Positions 1-8,958 of a stretch of DNA of 64,000 nt are shown here, piece by piece. The notes under the pieces were generated by a model. That model saw nothing but the letters and a program-made list of their open reading frames with translations, had not been told where the DNA came from and did no database searches. The stretch covers positions 1 through 64,000 of the forward strand of contig NZ_WWCU01000010.1 of assembly GCF_009857595.1 (NCBI RefSeq), in the 5' to 3' direction. The position numbers and the translations under genes are program-made. Position 1 is the first letter of the stretch. Each line of letters begins with the position of its first letter. Source of the stretch: Pseudoduganella aquatica (GTDB lineage Bacteria > Pseudomonadota > Gammaproteobacteria > Burkholderiales > Burkholderiaceae_D).

Positions 1-208
1 TATACCAAGACACAACATTACTCTTCTCCTGATCAACCTTGCAAATGCGGGCTCACGGCACGCCGGGCCAAAGATACTGTTCGATCTTTAATGGAATAAG
101 AGCAACTGCTGCGAAATCTACATCACGATCTTGGCGACCAAGGGCGGGTACGGCATCCAGTTGCTCTGCCCCGACGTTCCGTTTTCGGGGCAGATGGAAT
201 AATACAAG

Positions 209-238
209 GGCGGGTTAGCACGCAGTGCGTAACCCGCC
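209..238. repeat. REP-like inverted repeat, single unit
   Basis: Arms GGCGGGTTA (209-217) and TAACCCGCC (230-238) flank a 12-base core that is itself largely self-complementary. The same arms recur at about 22.8, 24.1 and 57.5 kb, always between genes, so this belongs to a dispersed palindromic family. This is the only locus of the four with a single unit. Confidence 0.8.
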
Positions 239-268
239 AGAGTAGCCACGCCCTCGAGTGGCATCGTC

Positions 269-274
269 TATAAT
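269..274 (+). promoter_or_regulatory. Putative -10 box for mfd
   Basis: A perfect TATAAT lies 45 bases before the mfd start. No good -35 hexamer is found 16-18 bases upstream, so only the -10 element is supported. Confidence 0.4.
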
Positions 275-318
275 GTCCGGAGCGTGCGGGGACGGGTCCC
301 GCGCTCAACCGTTCATAG

Positions 319-3300
319 ATGTCATCGATGTCCTTTGACTTAAAAAAAGCACTCCCCAAGCCAGGCAACCGCTTTGCGCTCCCCACTTTGCATGGTTCCG
401 CCGACGCGCACGCGCTGGCGCAGGCCGCGCTTGAACTGAAGGCGCGCGGCCAGATGCTGGCAGTGATCGTCGCCAACGCCAGCGACGGCCAGCGCCTGCT
501 CGACGAAATCCCCTGGTTCGCAGGCGAAGGCACAGCTTCAAAGCTGCGCTGCCACCTGCTGCCGGACTGGGAAACCCTGCCCTACGACGCATTTTCGCCG
601 CACCAGGACCTGGTGTCCGAGCGCCTGGCCACGCTGCACGAGATCCAGACCGGCCAGTGCGACGTGATGATAGTCCCCGCCACCACGGCGCTGGTGCGCA
701 TGGCGCCGCCGTCCTTCCTGGCGGCCTACACCTTCTTCTTCAAAAAGGGCGAGTCGCTCGACGAGGCCAAGCTGAAGTCGCAGCTCACGCTGGCCGGCTA
801 CACCCACGTGACGCAGGTGATGTCGCCCGGCGAATACTCGGTGCGCGGCGGCCTGATCGACCTGTTCCCGATGGGCTCCGCCCTGCCCTACCGCCTGGAC
901 CTGTTCGGCGACACCATCGAGACCATCCGCACCTTCGACGCCGACACCCAGCGCTCGCTGTACCCGGTGAACGAGGTGCGCCTCCTTCCCGGCCGCGAGT
1001 TTCCCATGGACGAAGCGGCCCGCACCACCTTCCGCAGCCGTTGGCGCGAACAGTTCGAGGGCGATCCCTCGCGCTCCGTGGTGTACAAGGACATCAGCAG
1101 CGGCATCGCCTCGGCCGGCATCGAGTACTACCTGCCGCTGTTCTTCGACGAAACGGCCACGCTGTTCGATTACCTGCCCGAAGGTTCCACGCTGGCCATG
1201 GTGGGCGACATCGACGCGGCCATCAAGCGCTTCTGGCTGGACACGCAGTCGCGCTACCGCTTCCTGAAGTCGGACCGCGAACGCCCCATCCTGGCGCCGG
1301 AAGCCATATTTCTGGGCGACGAACAGTTCTTTACGCTGGCCAAGCCGCATGCGCGCATCAGCATCTCGCGTGAAGACCTGGGACAGGCTTCCGAAATCTC
1401 GGCGCCGGTGCCCAATATCGCCGTCAACCGCCACCTGGACGACCCGCTCACCAATCTGCGCGCCTACCTGCTGCAAAGCGGCCGCCGCGTGATGATCTGC
1501 GCCGAATCCAACGGCCGCCGCGAAACGCTGCAGCAGTACTTCGGCGAATTCGACCTGGCGCTGGCGCCGGTGGAAGGCTACGAAGGCTTCCTGCAGTCGG
1601 ACGCGAAGCTGATGCTGGGCGTGGCGCCGCTGCACGCGGGCTTCGAATGGTCCGCAGACCAAGGCCAGCTCGTATTCATCACCGAGACCGAGCTATACGC
1701 CGGTTCCGGCCGCCGTGCGGGCAAGAAAAAGCAGGAAGGCGTCACCCAGGTCGAGTCCATGGTGCGCGACCTGTCCGAGCTGAAGATAGGCGATCCGGTG
1801 GTCCACATCAATCACGGCATCGGGCGCTACATGGGCCTGACCAGCATGGACCTGGGCGAAGGCGAAACCGAGTTCCTGCACCTGGAATACGCCAAGGACA
1901 CCAAGCTGTATGTGCCGGTGTCCCAGCTGCACGTAATCTCGCGCTACTCCGGCGCCTCGCCGGACGACGCGCCGCTGCACTCGCTCGGCTCCGGCCAGTG
2001 GGAAAAAGCGAAGCGCAAGGCCGCCGAACAGGTGCGCGACACCGCCGCCGAGCTGCTCAACCTGTACGCCCGCCGCGCGCTGCGCCAGGGCCATGCCTTC
2101 GAATACTCGGCGCACGACTACGAGCGCTTTGCCGACAGCTTCGGCTTCGACGAAACACCGGACCAGGCAGCCGCCATCGGCAATGTGCTCAAGGATATGA
2201 CCTCCGGCAAACCGATGGACCGCCTGGTGTGCGGCGACGTCGGCTTTGGCAAGACGGAGGTGGCGCTGCGCGCCGCCTTCATCGCCGTCATGGGCGGCAA
2301 GCAGGTGGCCATCCTGGCGCCGACCACGCTGCTGGCCGAACAGCACGCGCAAACCTTCGCCGACCGCTTTGCCGACTGGCCGGTGCGCATCGCCGAAATG
2401 TCCCGCTTCCGCACCGGCAAAGAGATCGCGCAAGCCATCAAGGGCATGTCGGACGGCACACTGGACATCGTCATCGGCACCCACAAGCTGCTGTCGGACG
2501 ACGTGAAGTTCGAGCGCCTGGGCCTGGTCATCATCGACGAGGAGCACCGCTTCGGCGTGCGCCAGAAGGAAGCGCTGAAGTCCCTGCGCGCCGAAGTGGA
2601 CGTGCTGACCCTGACCGCCACGCCGATTCCGCGTACGCTGGGCATGGCGCTCGAAGGCCTGCGCGACTTCTCCGTCATCGCCACCGCGCCGCAGAAGCGC
2701 CTGGCCATCAAGACCTTTGTGCGCAGCGAGAACGAGGGCGTAATCCGCGAAGCCTGCCTGCGCGAGCTGAAACGCGGCGGCCAGGTCTACTTCCTGCACA
2801 ACGAAGTGGAAACCATCCAGAACCGCCTGGCCGCGCTCACCGAGCTGCTGCCGGAAGCGCGCATCGCCGTGGCGCACGGCCAGATGCATGAACGCGACCT
2901 GGAAAAGGTGATGCGCGACTTCGTGGCGCAGCGCTACAACATCCTGCTGTGCACTACCATTATCGAAACCGGCATCGACGTGCCGACCGCGAACACCATC
3001 ATCATGCACCGCGCCGACAAGTTCGGCCTGGCGCAGCTGCACCAGCTGCGCGGCCGCGTGGGCCGTTCCCATCACCAGGCCTATGCTTACCTGCTGGTGA
3101 ACGACGTGCAAAGCCTGAGCAAGCAGGCGCAGCGCCGCCTGGACGCCATCCAGCAGATGGAAGAACTGGGCAGCGGCTTCTACCTGGCCATGCACGACCT
3201 GGAAATCCGGGGCGCGGGCGAAGTGCTGGGCGAGAACCAGTCCGGTGAAATGCTGGAGGTGGGCTTCCAGCTCTACACCGACATGCTGAACGAAGCGGTG

Positions 3301-3783
3301 CGCTCGCTCAAGGCCGGCAAGGAGCCGGACCTGGCGGCGCCGCTGTCGACCACCACCGAGATCAACCTGCACGTGCCAGCCCTGCTGCCGGCCGACTTCT
3401 GCGGCGACGTGCACGAGCGCCTGTCCATCTACAAGCGCCTGGCCAACTGCAAGGAGCAGGACAAGATCGACGACCTGCAGGAGGAAATGATAGACCGCTT
3501 CGGCAAGCTGCCCGAGCCGGCCAAGGCGCTGATCGAAACGCACCGGCTGCGCATCGCCGCGGCCACGGTGGGCATCGTCAAGATCGACGCGCACGGCGAA
3601 GCCGCCACGCTGCAGTTCATGCCCAAGCCGCCCATCGACCCGATGCGCATCATCACACTGATCCAGAAGAACAAGCAGATCAAGCTCAATGGGCAGGACA
3701 AACTCAAGATCACAGCGAACATGCCCGACCTGTCGGCGCGCGTCACGCAAATCAAGACCGCAATTAAACAACTGGTAGCCTGA
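319..3783 (+). CDS. mfd: Transcription-repair coupling factor Mfd
   Basis: A 1154-residue protein, the usual length for Mfd, the ATP-driven translocase that removes RNA polymerase stalled at DNA lesions and recruits UvrA. The N-terminal third has the UvrB-like fold (DWETLPYD, GEYSVRGGLIDLFP). A CarD-like RNA polymerase interaction domain follows (GDPVVHINHGIGRY). Then comes a RecG-type superfamily 2 motor with Walker A GDVGFGKT (residues 639-646), DEEH box (740-743) and the TATPIPRT motif. The C-terminal TRCF domain is complete. Starts at residue 1 or residue 4 (nt 328) are both possible, as no clear Shine-Dalgarno sequence separates them. serB follows after 4 bases, suggesting cotranscription. 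Confidence 0.97.
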   Translation: MSSMSFDLKKALPKPGNRFALPTLHGSADAHALAQAALELKARGQMLAVIVANASDGQRLLDEIPWFAGEGTASKLRCHLLPDWETLPYDAFSPHQDLVSERLATLHEIQTGQCDVMIVPATTALVRMAPPSFLAAYTFFFKKGESLDEAKLKSQLTLAGYTHVTQVMSPGEYSVRGGLIDLFPMGSALPYRLDLFGDTIETIRTFDADTQRSLYPVNEVRLLPGREFPMDEAARTTFRSRWREQFEGDPSRSVVYKDISSGIASAGIEYYLPLFFDETATLFDYLPEGSTLAMVGDIDAAIKRFWLDTQSRYRFLKSDRERPILAPEAIFLGDEQFFTLAKPHARISISREDLGQASEISAPVPNIAVNRHLDDPLTNLRAYLLQSGRRVMICAESNGRRETLQQYFGEFDLALAPVEGYEGFLQSDAKLMLGVAPLHAGFEWSADQGQLVFITETELYAGSGRRAGKKKQEGVTQVESMVRDLSELKIGDPVVHINHGIGRYMGLTSMDLGEGETEFLHLEYAKDTKLYVPVSQLHVISRYSGASPDDAPLHSLGSGQWEKAKRKAAEQVRDTAAELLNLYARRALRQGHAFEYSAHDYERFADSFGFDETPDQAAAIGNVLKDMTSGKPMDRLVCGDVGFGKTEVALRAAFIAVMGGKQVAILAPTTLLAEQHAQTFADRFADWPVRIAEMSRFRTGKEIAQAIKGMSDGTLDIVIGTHKLLSDDVKFERLGLVIIDEEHRFGVRQKEALKSLRAEVDVLTLTATPIPRTLGMALEGLRDFSVIATAPQKRLAIKTFVRSENEGVIREACLRELKRGGQVYFLHNEVETIQNRLAALTELLPEARIAVAHGQMHERDLEKVMRDFVAQRYNILLCTTIIETGIDVPTANTIIMHRADKFGLAQLHQLRGRVGRSHHQAYAYLLVNDVQSLSKQAQRRLDAIQQMEELGSGFYLAMHDLEIRGAGEVLGENQSGEMLEVGFQLYTDMLNEAVRSLKAGKEPDLAAPLSTTTEINLHVPALLPADFCGDVHERLSIYKRLANCKEQDKIDDLQEEMIDRFGKLPEPAKALIETHRLRIAAATVGIVKIDAHGEAATLQFMPKPPIDPMRIITLIQKNKQIKLNGQDKLKITANMPDLSARVTQIKTAIKQLVA

Positions 3784-3787
3784 TCCG

Positions 3788-4654
3788 ATGAAGACCCAAA
3801 ACAACCACACGATGAACCTGGTGCTGCAAGGCCTGGGCGATTGCATGCCGCGCCTGGAGCGCATTGCGGCCCTGACCGCGCCGCAGCGCGTGGTGCGCAT
3901 TTCCGACACCGCCATTCGCTGCGAAGGCATCACCTACTCGGTGGCGCTGCGCCAGACCATCGAAGTGGCGGCCCACGCGGCCCAGCTGGACGCCACCTAT
4001 ATGATGGGTGTGCACAAGCTGGACGAATTCAAGCTGGTGGCCATGGATATGGACTCCACCCTCATCACCATCGAATGCATCGACGAAATCGCCGACATGC
4101 AGGGGCTCAAGCCGCAGGTATCGGAGATCACCGAAGCGGCCATGCGCGGCGAGCTCGATTTCTCGGCCAGCCTGCGCAAGCGCGTGGCGCTGCTCAAGGG
4201 CCTGGACGCGTCCGCGCTCGAGCGCGTGTACACCGAGCGCCTGCAGCTGTCGCCGGGCGCCGAGGCCATGCTGGCCGCCGTCCAGCGCGCAGGGCTCAAA
4301 ACGCTGCTGGTATCGGGCGGCTTCACCTTCTTCACGTCGCGCCTGAAAGAGCGCCTGGGCCTGGACTACACGCTAGCCAACGAACTGGAAATCGTGGACG
4401 GCAAGCTGACCGGCGAAGTGCTGGGCGAGATCGTGGACGCGGAAGTGAAGAAGCGCACCGTGGAAGAATGCTGCGCCAAGCTGGGCATCAGCACCGGCGA
4501 AGCCATCGTGATGGGCGACGGCGCCAACGACCTGAAGATGATGGGTGTCGCCGGCATGTCGGTCGCCTTCCGCGCCAAGCCGGTGGTGCGCGAGCAAGCC
4601 AGCGTAGCCCTGAACTTCGTCGGCCTGGACGGCATCCTCAACCTGCTGGCCTAA
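3788..4654 (+). CDS. serB: Phosphoserine phosphatase SerB
   Basis: A 288-residue HAD-family phosphatase that releases L-serine from phosphoserine, the last step of the phosphorylated serine pathway. Motif I is DMDST with nucleophile Asp87 and general acid Asp89. Motif II is in VSGGFT, and motif III is GDGANDL (residues 243-249). The N-terminal 75 residues form a short ACT-like region, as in other proteobacterial SerB proteins. The start is 4 bases past the mfd stop, so the two genes probably share a transcript. This mfd-serB pairing is not a functional pathway link. Confidence 0.95.
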   Translation: MKTQNNHTMNLVLQGLGDCMPRLERIAALTAPQRVVRISDTAIRCEGITYSVALRQTIEVAAHAAQLDATYMMGVHKLDEFKLVAMDMDSTLITIECIDEIADMQGLKPQVSEITEAAMRGELDFSASLRKRVALLKGLDASALERVYTERLQLSPGAEAMLAAVQRAGLKTLLVSGGFTFFTSRLKERLGLDYTLANELEIVDGKLTGEVLGEIVDAEVKKRTVEECCAKLGISTGEAIVMGDGANDLKMMGVAGMSVAFRAKPVVREQASVALNFVGLDGILNLLA

Positions 4655-4782
4655 GCTGCCAGGGCTTGGCCTTGCAGCAGTAGCGACCGGATTTGACCAA
4701 GCACAATACGGCTTCACATTGGGCAAACTACCATGGCCTCCTCACATACAGGAGGCCGAATGCATTTAGCCCCAGCTATCAA

Positions 4783-5211
4783 ATGAATGATACAGGCCTT
4801 ATGCGCGCTGCGGCGTTCGCCGTTGCATGGACAGGCCTCAGTGCGGTTCATGCGGAGGGCATAGTGTGCCCTCAGACCATCATGGTCACATCCTCGGCCC
4901 CGACTGTTCGAGAGTGGCAGCCGGCCGGCGGAAGACATGAGCATACGCTGGAAAATGCGCAGATTTTTTCCGGTCATCCCAGCGAAGAGGCCGCGCTCGT
5001 GCCTGACGAGGCTTCCAGCAAAACCACACTGACGGCAAGGTGGCAGCTGCCACCGGAAGCCCAGCAGGGTTATTGGATAAGCTGCAGCTACAGAGACACA
5101 GCCCTCACCATGGTCCGCAAGCTGGACCGAAAATATTCCACCTGCATGATCCGCTACAAGCGCAACAAAGGTCCGCCGCCAGGGCGCCTGCAAACAATCG
5201 AGTGCTCCTGA
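4783..5211 (+). CDS. STY0301-like secreted protein (copy 1)
   Basis: About 142 residues from the chosen ATG, beginning with a short hydrophobic signal peptide that ends near AVHA. An alternative start is nt 4801. The mature part resembles the uncharacterised STY0301 family: a VCP motif just after the signal peptide, a central LENAQIFSGHPS stretch and a C-terminal region with conserved cysteines. It is a paralogue of the gene at 10276, sharing the pattern VCP...EWQP.GG..EH.LE.AQ.FSGHPS. Function is unknown, and a periplasmic or secreted location is inferred. It ends convergent with the TonB receptor gene. Confidence 0.7.
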   Translation: MNDTGLMRAAAFAVAWTGLSAVHAEGIVCPQTIMVTSSAPTVREWQPAGGRHEHTLENAQIFSGHPSEEAALVPDEASSKTTLTARWQLPPEAQQGYWISCSYRDTALTMVRKLDRKYSTCMIRYKRNKGPPPGRLQTIECS

Positions 5212-5221
5212 CACAGGCAGC

Positions 5222-5260
5222 ATGCGCTCGGGCGGCGAAAGCTAGACCGCCCGGGCGCAT
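5222..5260. terminator. Shared hairpin between convergent genes
   Basis: Two 14-base arms (5222-5235 and 5247-5260) pair with one mismatch around an 11-base loop. It lies between the convergent STY0301-like gene and the TonB receptor gene. It has no U-tract, so intrinsic termination is only a suggestion. Confidence 0.45.
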
Positions 5261-5269
5261 AGGCAGGTC

Positions 5270-8200
5270 TTAGAACTTGTAGGTTGCGCCCACGAAGTAG
5301 CGGCGGCCGGACCAGGCCATCTCGTTGCGGCGCGAGGTGGAGCCGGAGTTCAGGTACTGCGCTTCATCCGACAAGTTCTTGCCCTCGAAAGAGATGGTCA
5401 GATTGTCGTTCACGCGGTACTGGATCTTCGCGTCCAGGAAGCCCACCGCTTCGCCGTACACCGGCAGCGACGCGTTGGCGTCCACCGAACCGGTGTAGTA
5501 GGCGTCGCGGTAGTTGTAGGCCAGGCGCGCGTTCCACTGTCCCCTGTCATACCAGATGCCCACGTTGTAGCTGTTGCGCGACATACCAGGGTACGGCAGC
5601 ACCGTGTTGTCCAGCGGGTTGAGCAGCTCCTTGCCCGGCGCGTAGGCGAAGGACATGCGGGTGTAGTTGGCGTCCAGCCCCAGCCCGCCCAGTACACCGG
5701 GCAGCATGGTCAGCGCGGTGCGGCCGGCCAGTTCCCAGCCCTTGGTCACCGCGCCTTCGCTATTGATCGAGGTCTTCAGATCCCACAGCCTGCCGTCGCC
5801 GAACACGTCCTGGTTCGGCAGCACCACGTCGTTCTGGATGTAGCTGGCGATGTCCTTGCGGAAGAAGGCGAGCGACAGCTGCGAGTCGCGCGATGGATAC
5901 CATTCCACGCTCACGTCCTTGTTCGTGGCGCGGAACGGCTTCAGGTTGACGTTGCCGCCGGTGCAGTCGTCCGCGCTGCCGTCGCCGCCGAATTGCGACT
6001 GGCCGCTGTTGGCGATGCAGTTGACGGTCGGCGTCAGGCGGTCGATGAATGGCCGCGACATCACCTTGCCCCAGCCCAGGCGCGCCACCAGCGTGTCCGG
6101 CACCAGCCAGCCTGCCAGGTTAAAGCTCGGCAGCACGTCGTTGTACTTGTTGTTGACGGTGACGATGTCGTTCTTCAGCACGGTCTCCACGCGCGCGCCG
6201 CTGGACGGATTGAGCGTGTAGATGCGGTAGGAACGCAAGCCGGTGGCGTTGGTTTCCGTGCCCGCGTAGCGCACGCCCACATTGCCGTCCCAGGCCACGC
6301 CGAACAGCTCATGCTCGAAGTCGGCGCGCAGGTAGAAGGCCTTGATGCGCTCGGACACGGCGAACTGCGGCGGCATCTTGTACATCTTCCCATCGCTGCC
6401 GATGGATTCGCGCAGCAGGTCGTGGTTGTAGCGGCTCAGGTCGAAGAACTGCGCCGAGTTGGCGAAGCTGGGCGCCATCCAGCCGGTGGGATAGCCGCTC
6501 AAGCCATCGTAGCCGTTGAGGAAGGTGCCCGGCGTGTTGGTGCGGATGGCGTCCACCAGCGTGGCCATCTGCGGCGCGGTCACATAGCGCGTGGTGTTGT
6601 TGGCCGTGAGCCCGCTGCCCGGAATGACGGCGCCGCCGTTGCGCAGCACGCCGCTGGTGTTGAGCGGGTCGAAGATAATCTCGTGGGTCACTTCCGGACT
6701 GCGCACGATGATGTCGTCCGCCGTGCTGTTTGGATCGGCGCCCGCGCTGGCCATATAGCCGGTCCAGCGGTACTGCTCGGAGGTGGACTTGCGGCCCTGG
6801 CCGCCGAAGTGCAGCGTGGTCAGGAAAGGCAGGTCCGGACGGTACTTCAGATCCAGCTTGACCTGGTCTTCGGTATTGTCGGTGAACGAAGGCTGGTAAT
6901 TCGAGCGGATGCGGGTGTAGCTGCTGCTCTTGTTCGGGTCGAAGTTGGCCGGGAAGACGAATTTCGGCAAGCCCTGCTCGTCGAACTTCACCTGCAGGCC
7001 GGGGATGTTCGCGTCCAGCACGATGTTGTTGGTGTGCAGCTCATAGAAGGAGCTGGTCTTGGCCACCAGGCCCTCGGCGGACCACGCGCCTTTTTTGTAG
7101 TTGAAGCCGGCCGACTTGTAGTCCGAGTTGATGTTCAGCGCAAAGTCGCGCGCGGCGGTATTGAAGTTGTAAGACGCGCCCTCGCCCGGCACGTTGACGC
7201 AGCTACCAGCGGTGAAGCCCGTCATCACGTGGTTGGTGAAGCTCATACCCGGCGGCGTGACGCCGGTGGGAGGTTCGGCGCAGGACGCGGCGGGCGTGCC
7301 CAGCGGCGCGCCGTTGGCGCCATACACCGGCGCCACGCCACTATTGGAAAAGCGCTTGATGGCGCCGAAATCGGTCACATAGTTGCGGTCGTTGAGCTTC
7401 TGCTTCTGGTCGTTCTTGTTGTAGCGTGCCCACACGTTCAGGTCGTTGTCCACCTTGTACTGCGCGGTCAGCTCGGCGCTGGAACGCTCGTGGTCGCGGG
7501 TCCAGATGCCGTAGCGCGGCACGCCGGGCGAGTAATCGAACCACTGGCTGTCGCAGGCGGTGCGGTCGGCTGCCGTGCCCAGGGCGGCGCAGCCGGCTTT
7601 CGAGCCGACGGCGGCAGCGCGCGGGTTCAGGCTGGTGTTGGTTTTTTCCGGCGACTGGTCCCAGTCGCGGAAATAGCGCCAGTTGCTGTTGCGGACGTAG
7701 TCGTTCTGCGTGAACACCTTGTCATACACCAGGTTGGCCATCAGGCCCAAGCGGCCATCCAGGAATTTGTCGGCCCACAGCAGGCTGCCGCGCGGCTGCG
7801 CGCCGCCCCGGTTGGTGCTGCGCTCGCCTTCCAGCTTGACCACCATCGTGCGTTTCTTGAAGTCCAGCGGCATATTGGTCTTGATGCTCACCGTGCCGCC
7901 GATACCGCCCTCGGTCTGGTCGGCGGTCACGCCTTTGAACACGTCGATGGACTTGATCAGCTCGGCCGGCAGCTCGCGCAGCTCCGCGCCACGGCCCGCC
8001 GTCCCGTTGGTGCTCAGCACCGACAGCCCGTTGATCTCGATCCGGTTCAAGTTCGCCTCGACGCCACGGATATTGACCTGCGAGCCTTCGCCGAAGTCAC
8101 GCGACAGCTGCACGCCGGTCACGCGCGACAGCGCCTCGCCCACGTTTTTGTCGGGGAATTCGCCGATGTCCTCCGCCACGATGGAATCGACCACGGTGCT

Positions 8201-8392
8201 GGCGTTCTTCTTGCGGTCGATGGCGCTGGCCACCGACTGGCGCGTGCCGGACACAATGACGACGCTGCCGCTTGCCGCCGGGGCCTCCTGGGCGTATGCC
8301 GCAGGCGCCGCCAGCAACGCCAGCGCACTGGCCACTGCGGCCGCACACGCGGTAGGCCGGATAAGTTGATGGGTAATGCTATTCAATGCCAT
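5270..8392 (-). CDS. TonB-dependent receptor, TIGR01782-like
   Basis: A 1040-residue outer-membrane receptor with a signal peptide cleaved after AYA (residue 34). A plug domain follows (VVDSIVAEDIGEFPDKNVGEAL, then VNIRGVE and GGTVSIKT), then a long beta-barrel ending in an aromatic residue (ATYKF). The DIGEFPDKNV-type plug matches the Xanthomonas/Caulobacter TIGR01782 group, which often imports plant-derived oligosaccharides. There is no FecA-like N-terminal signalling domain and no adjacent sigma or anti-sigma pair. A LacI-type operator sits 73-82 bases upstream of the start, which supports carbohydrate control. The substrate cannot be told from the sequence. Confidence 0.93.
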   Translation of the reverse strand: MALNSITHQLIRPTACAAAVASALALLAAPAAYAQEAPAASGSVVIVSGTRQSVASAIDRKKNASTVVDSIVAEDIGEFPDKNVGEALSRVTGVQLSRDFGEGSQVNIRGVEANLNRIEINGLSVLSTNGTAGRGAELRELPAELIKSIDVFKGVTADQTEGGIGGTVSIKTNMPLDFKKRTMVVKLEGERSTNRGGAQPRGSLLWADKFLDGRLGLMANLVYDKVFTQNDYVRNSNWRYFRDWDQSPEKTNTSLNPRAAAVGSKAGCAALGTAADRTACDSQWFDYSPGVPRYGIWTRDHERSSAELTAQYKVDNDLNVWARYNKNDQKQKLNDRNYVTDFGAIKRFSNSGVAPVYGANGAPLGTPAASCAEPPTGVTPPGMSFTNHVMTGFTAGSCVNVPGEGASYNFNTAARDFALNINSDYKSAGFNYKKGAWSAEGLVAKTSSFYELHTNNIVLDANIPGLQVKFDEQGLPKFVFPANFDPNKSSSYTRIRSNYQPSFTDNTEDQVKLDLKYRPDLPFLTTLHFGGQGRKSTSEQYRWTGYMASAGADPNSTADDIIVRSPEVTHEIIFDPLNTSGVLRNGGAVIPGSGLTANNTTRYVTAPQMATLVDAIRTNTPGTFLNGYDGLSGYPTGWMAPSFANSAQFFDLSRYNHDLLRESIGSDGKMYKMPPQFAVSERIKAFYLRADFEHELFGVAWDGNVGVRYAGTETNATGLRSYRIYTLNPSSGARVETVLKNDIVTVNNKYNDVLPSFNLAGWLVPDTLVARLGWGKVMSRPFIDRLTPTVNCIANSGQSQFGGDGSADDCTGGNVNLKPFRATNKDVSVEWYPSRDSQLSLAFFRKDIASYIQNDVVLPNQDVFGDGRLWDLKTSINSEGAVTKGWELAGRTALTMLPGVLGGLGLDANYTRMSFAYAPGKELLNPLDNTVLPYPGMSRNSYNVGIWYDRGQWNARLAYNYRDAYYTGSVDANASLPVYGEAVGFLDAKIQYRVNDNLTISFEGKNLSDEAQYLNSGSTSRRNEMAWSGRRYFVGATYKF

Positions 8393-8464
8393 GCCTAGGT
8401 CTCCTCATATTTTTTGTAGTGGGCTAGCAAGGTGAAATGCGCCTTACAAAATCGATAATATGCG

Positions 8465-8474
8465 TAAACGTTTA
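8465..8474. promoter_or_regulatory. LacI-family-type operator
   Basis: The perfect palindrome TAAACGTTTA has a central CG, the hallmark of LacI/GalR-family operators. It lies 73-82 bases upstream of the TonB receptor ATG in a non-coding interval. No LacI-family gene is in the window, so the regulator would act from elsewhere. Confidence 0.6.
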
Positions 8475-8594
8475 ATCGAAATTGTCAACAATGTGACTAA
8501 TTGGGGCAGGCAGCTCACGCGGCTGGTGGGGAGATGTGTGTCAAAAGATTGAAAAATTCGCTACACTGCGATATCAACTTTGCAAGGAGCAAGC

Positions 8595-8957
8595 ATGGCA
8601 AGCGACATCGTTTTGGACAACCGGCTGGAATCGGCCAAGAACACCGCCTGGTGGCTCTACCTGCTGCACGGCGTGGCATTTGTATTCTCGGTCGGCACGC
8701 TGTCGCTGCTGGTGCTGATCATCAACTACGTGCAGCGGCCGTCCACCGAAGGCACTTTCGTCTACAGCCACCACAGCTGGCAGATCCGCACCTTCTGGTG
8801 GTATATGGTCTGGTTCGTGCTAGGCATCATCTTTGCCGCCACCTTCATCGGACTGGTGCTGGCCGTGCCGATCTGGGTCGTGGCTTGGCTGTGGTCGGCC
8901 TATCGTCTGATACGCGGCATCAAAGACCTGAACGAGAACCGGCCCATGCCGGACTGA
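8595..8957 (+). CDS. Small inner-membrane protein, DUF4870-like
   Basis: 120 residues with three predicted hydrophobic segments (roughly residues 18-43, 63-88 and 88-105) and a short polar C-terminus. ATG 8595 is preferred over the upstream TTG at 8580, because AAGGAG (8584-8589) is well placed for it. The pattern resembles DUF4870-type small membrane proteins of unknown function. The next gene begins one base after its stop, so the two are likely coexpressed. Confidence 0.8.
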   Translation: MASDIVLDNRLESAKNTAWWLYLLHGVAFVFSVGTLSLLVLIINYVQRPSTEGTFVYSHHSWQIRTFWWYMVWFVLGIIFAATFIGLVLAVPIWVVAWLWSAYRLIRGIKDLNENRPMPD

Positions 8958-8958
8958 C

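Larger units (their letters stand above)
1..318. other. Non-coding region upstream of mfd
   Basis: No convincing gene is seen on either strand. A short open stretch on the plus strand (about 92-202, ending in TAA) has no ATG start and could be the remnant of a lost gene, but it is too short to call. The region also holds one REP-like inverted repeat (209-238) and a TATAAT box (269-274) ahead of mfd. Confidence 0.6.

Noticed and set aside
92..202. Possible C-terminal remnant of a gene on the plus strand
   Set aside because: No start codon and only 36 codons; could be chance.
1693..3933. 746-residue open frame on the minus strand over mfd
   Set aside because: mfd motifs are intact on the plus strand; the antisense protein is His/Gln/Val-rich with no domain.
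5993..8398. 801-residue open frame on the plus strand over the TonB receptor
   Set aside because: The receptor has a signal peptide, plug and barrel; the antisense frame has none and is a shadow.
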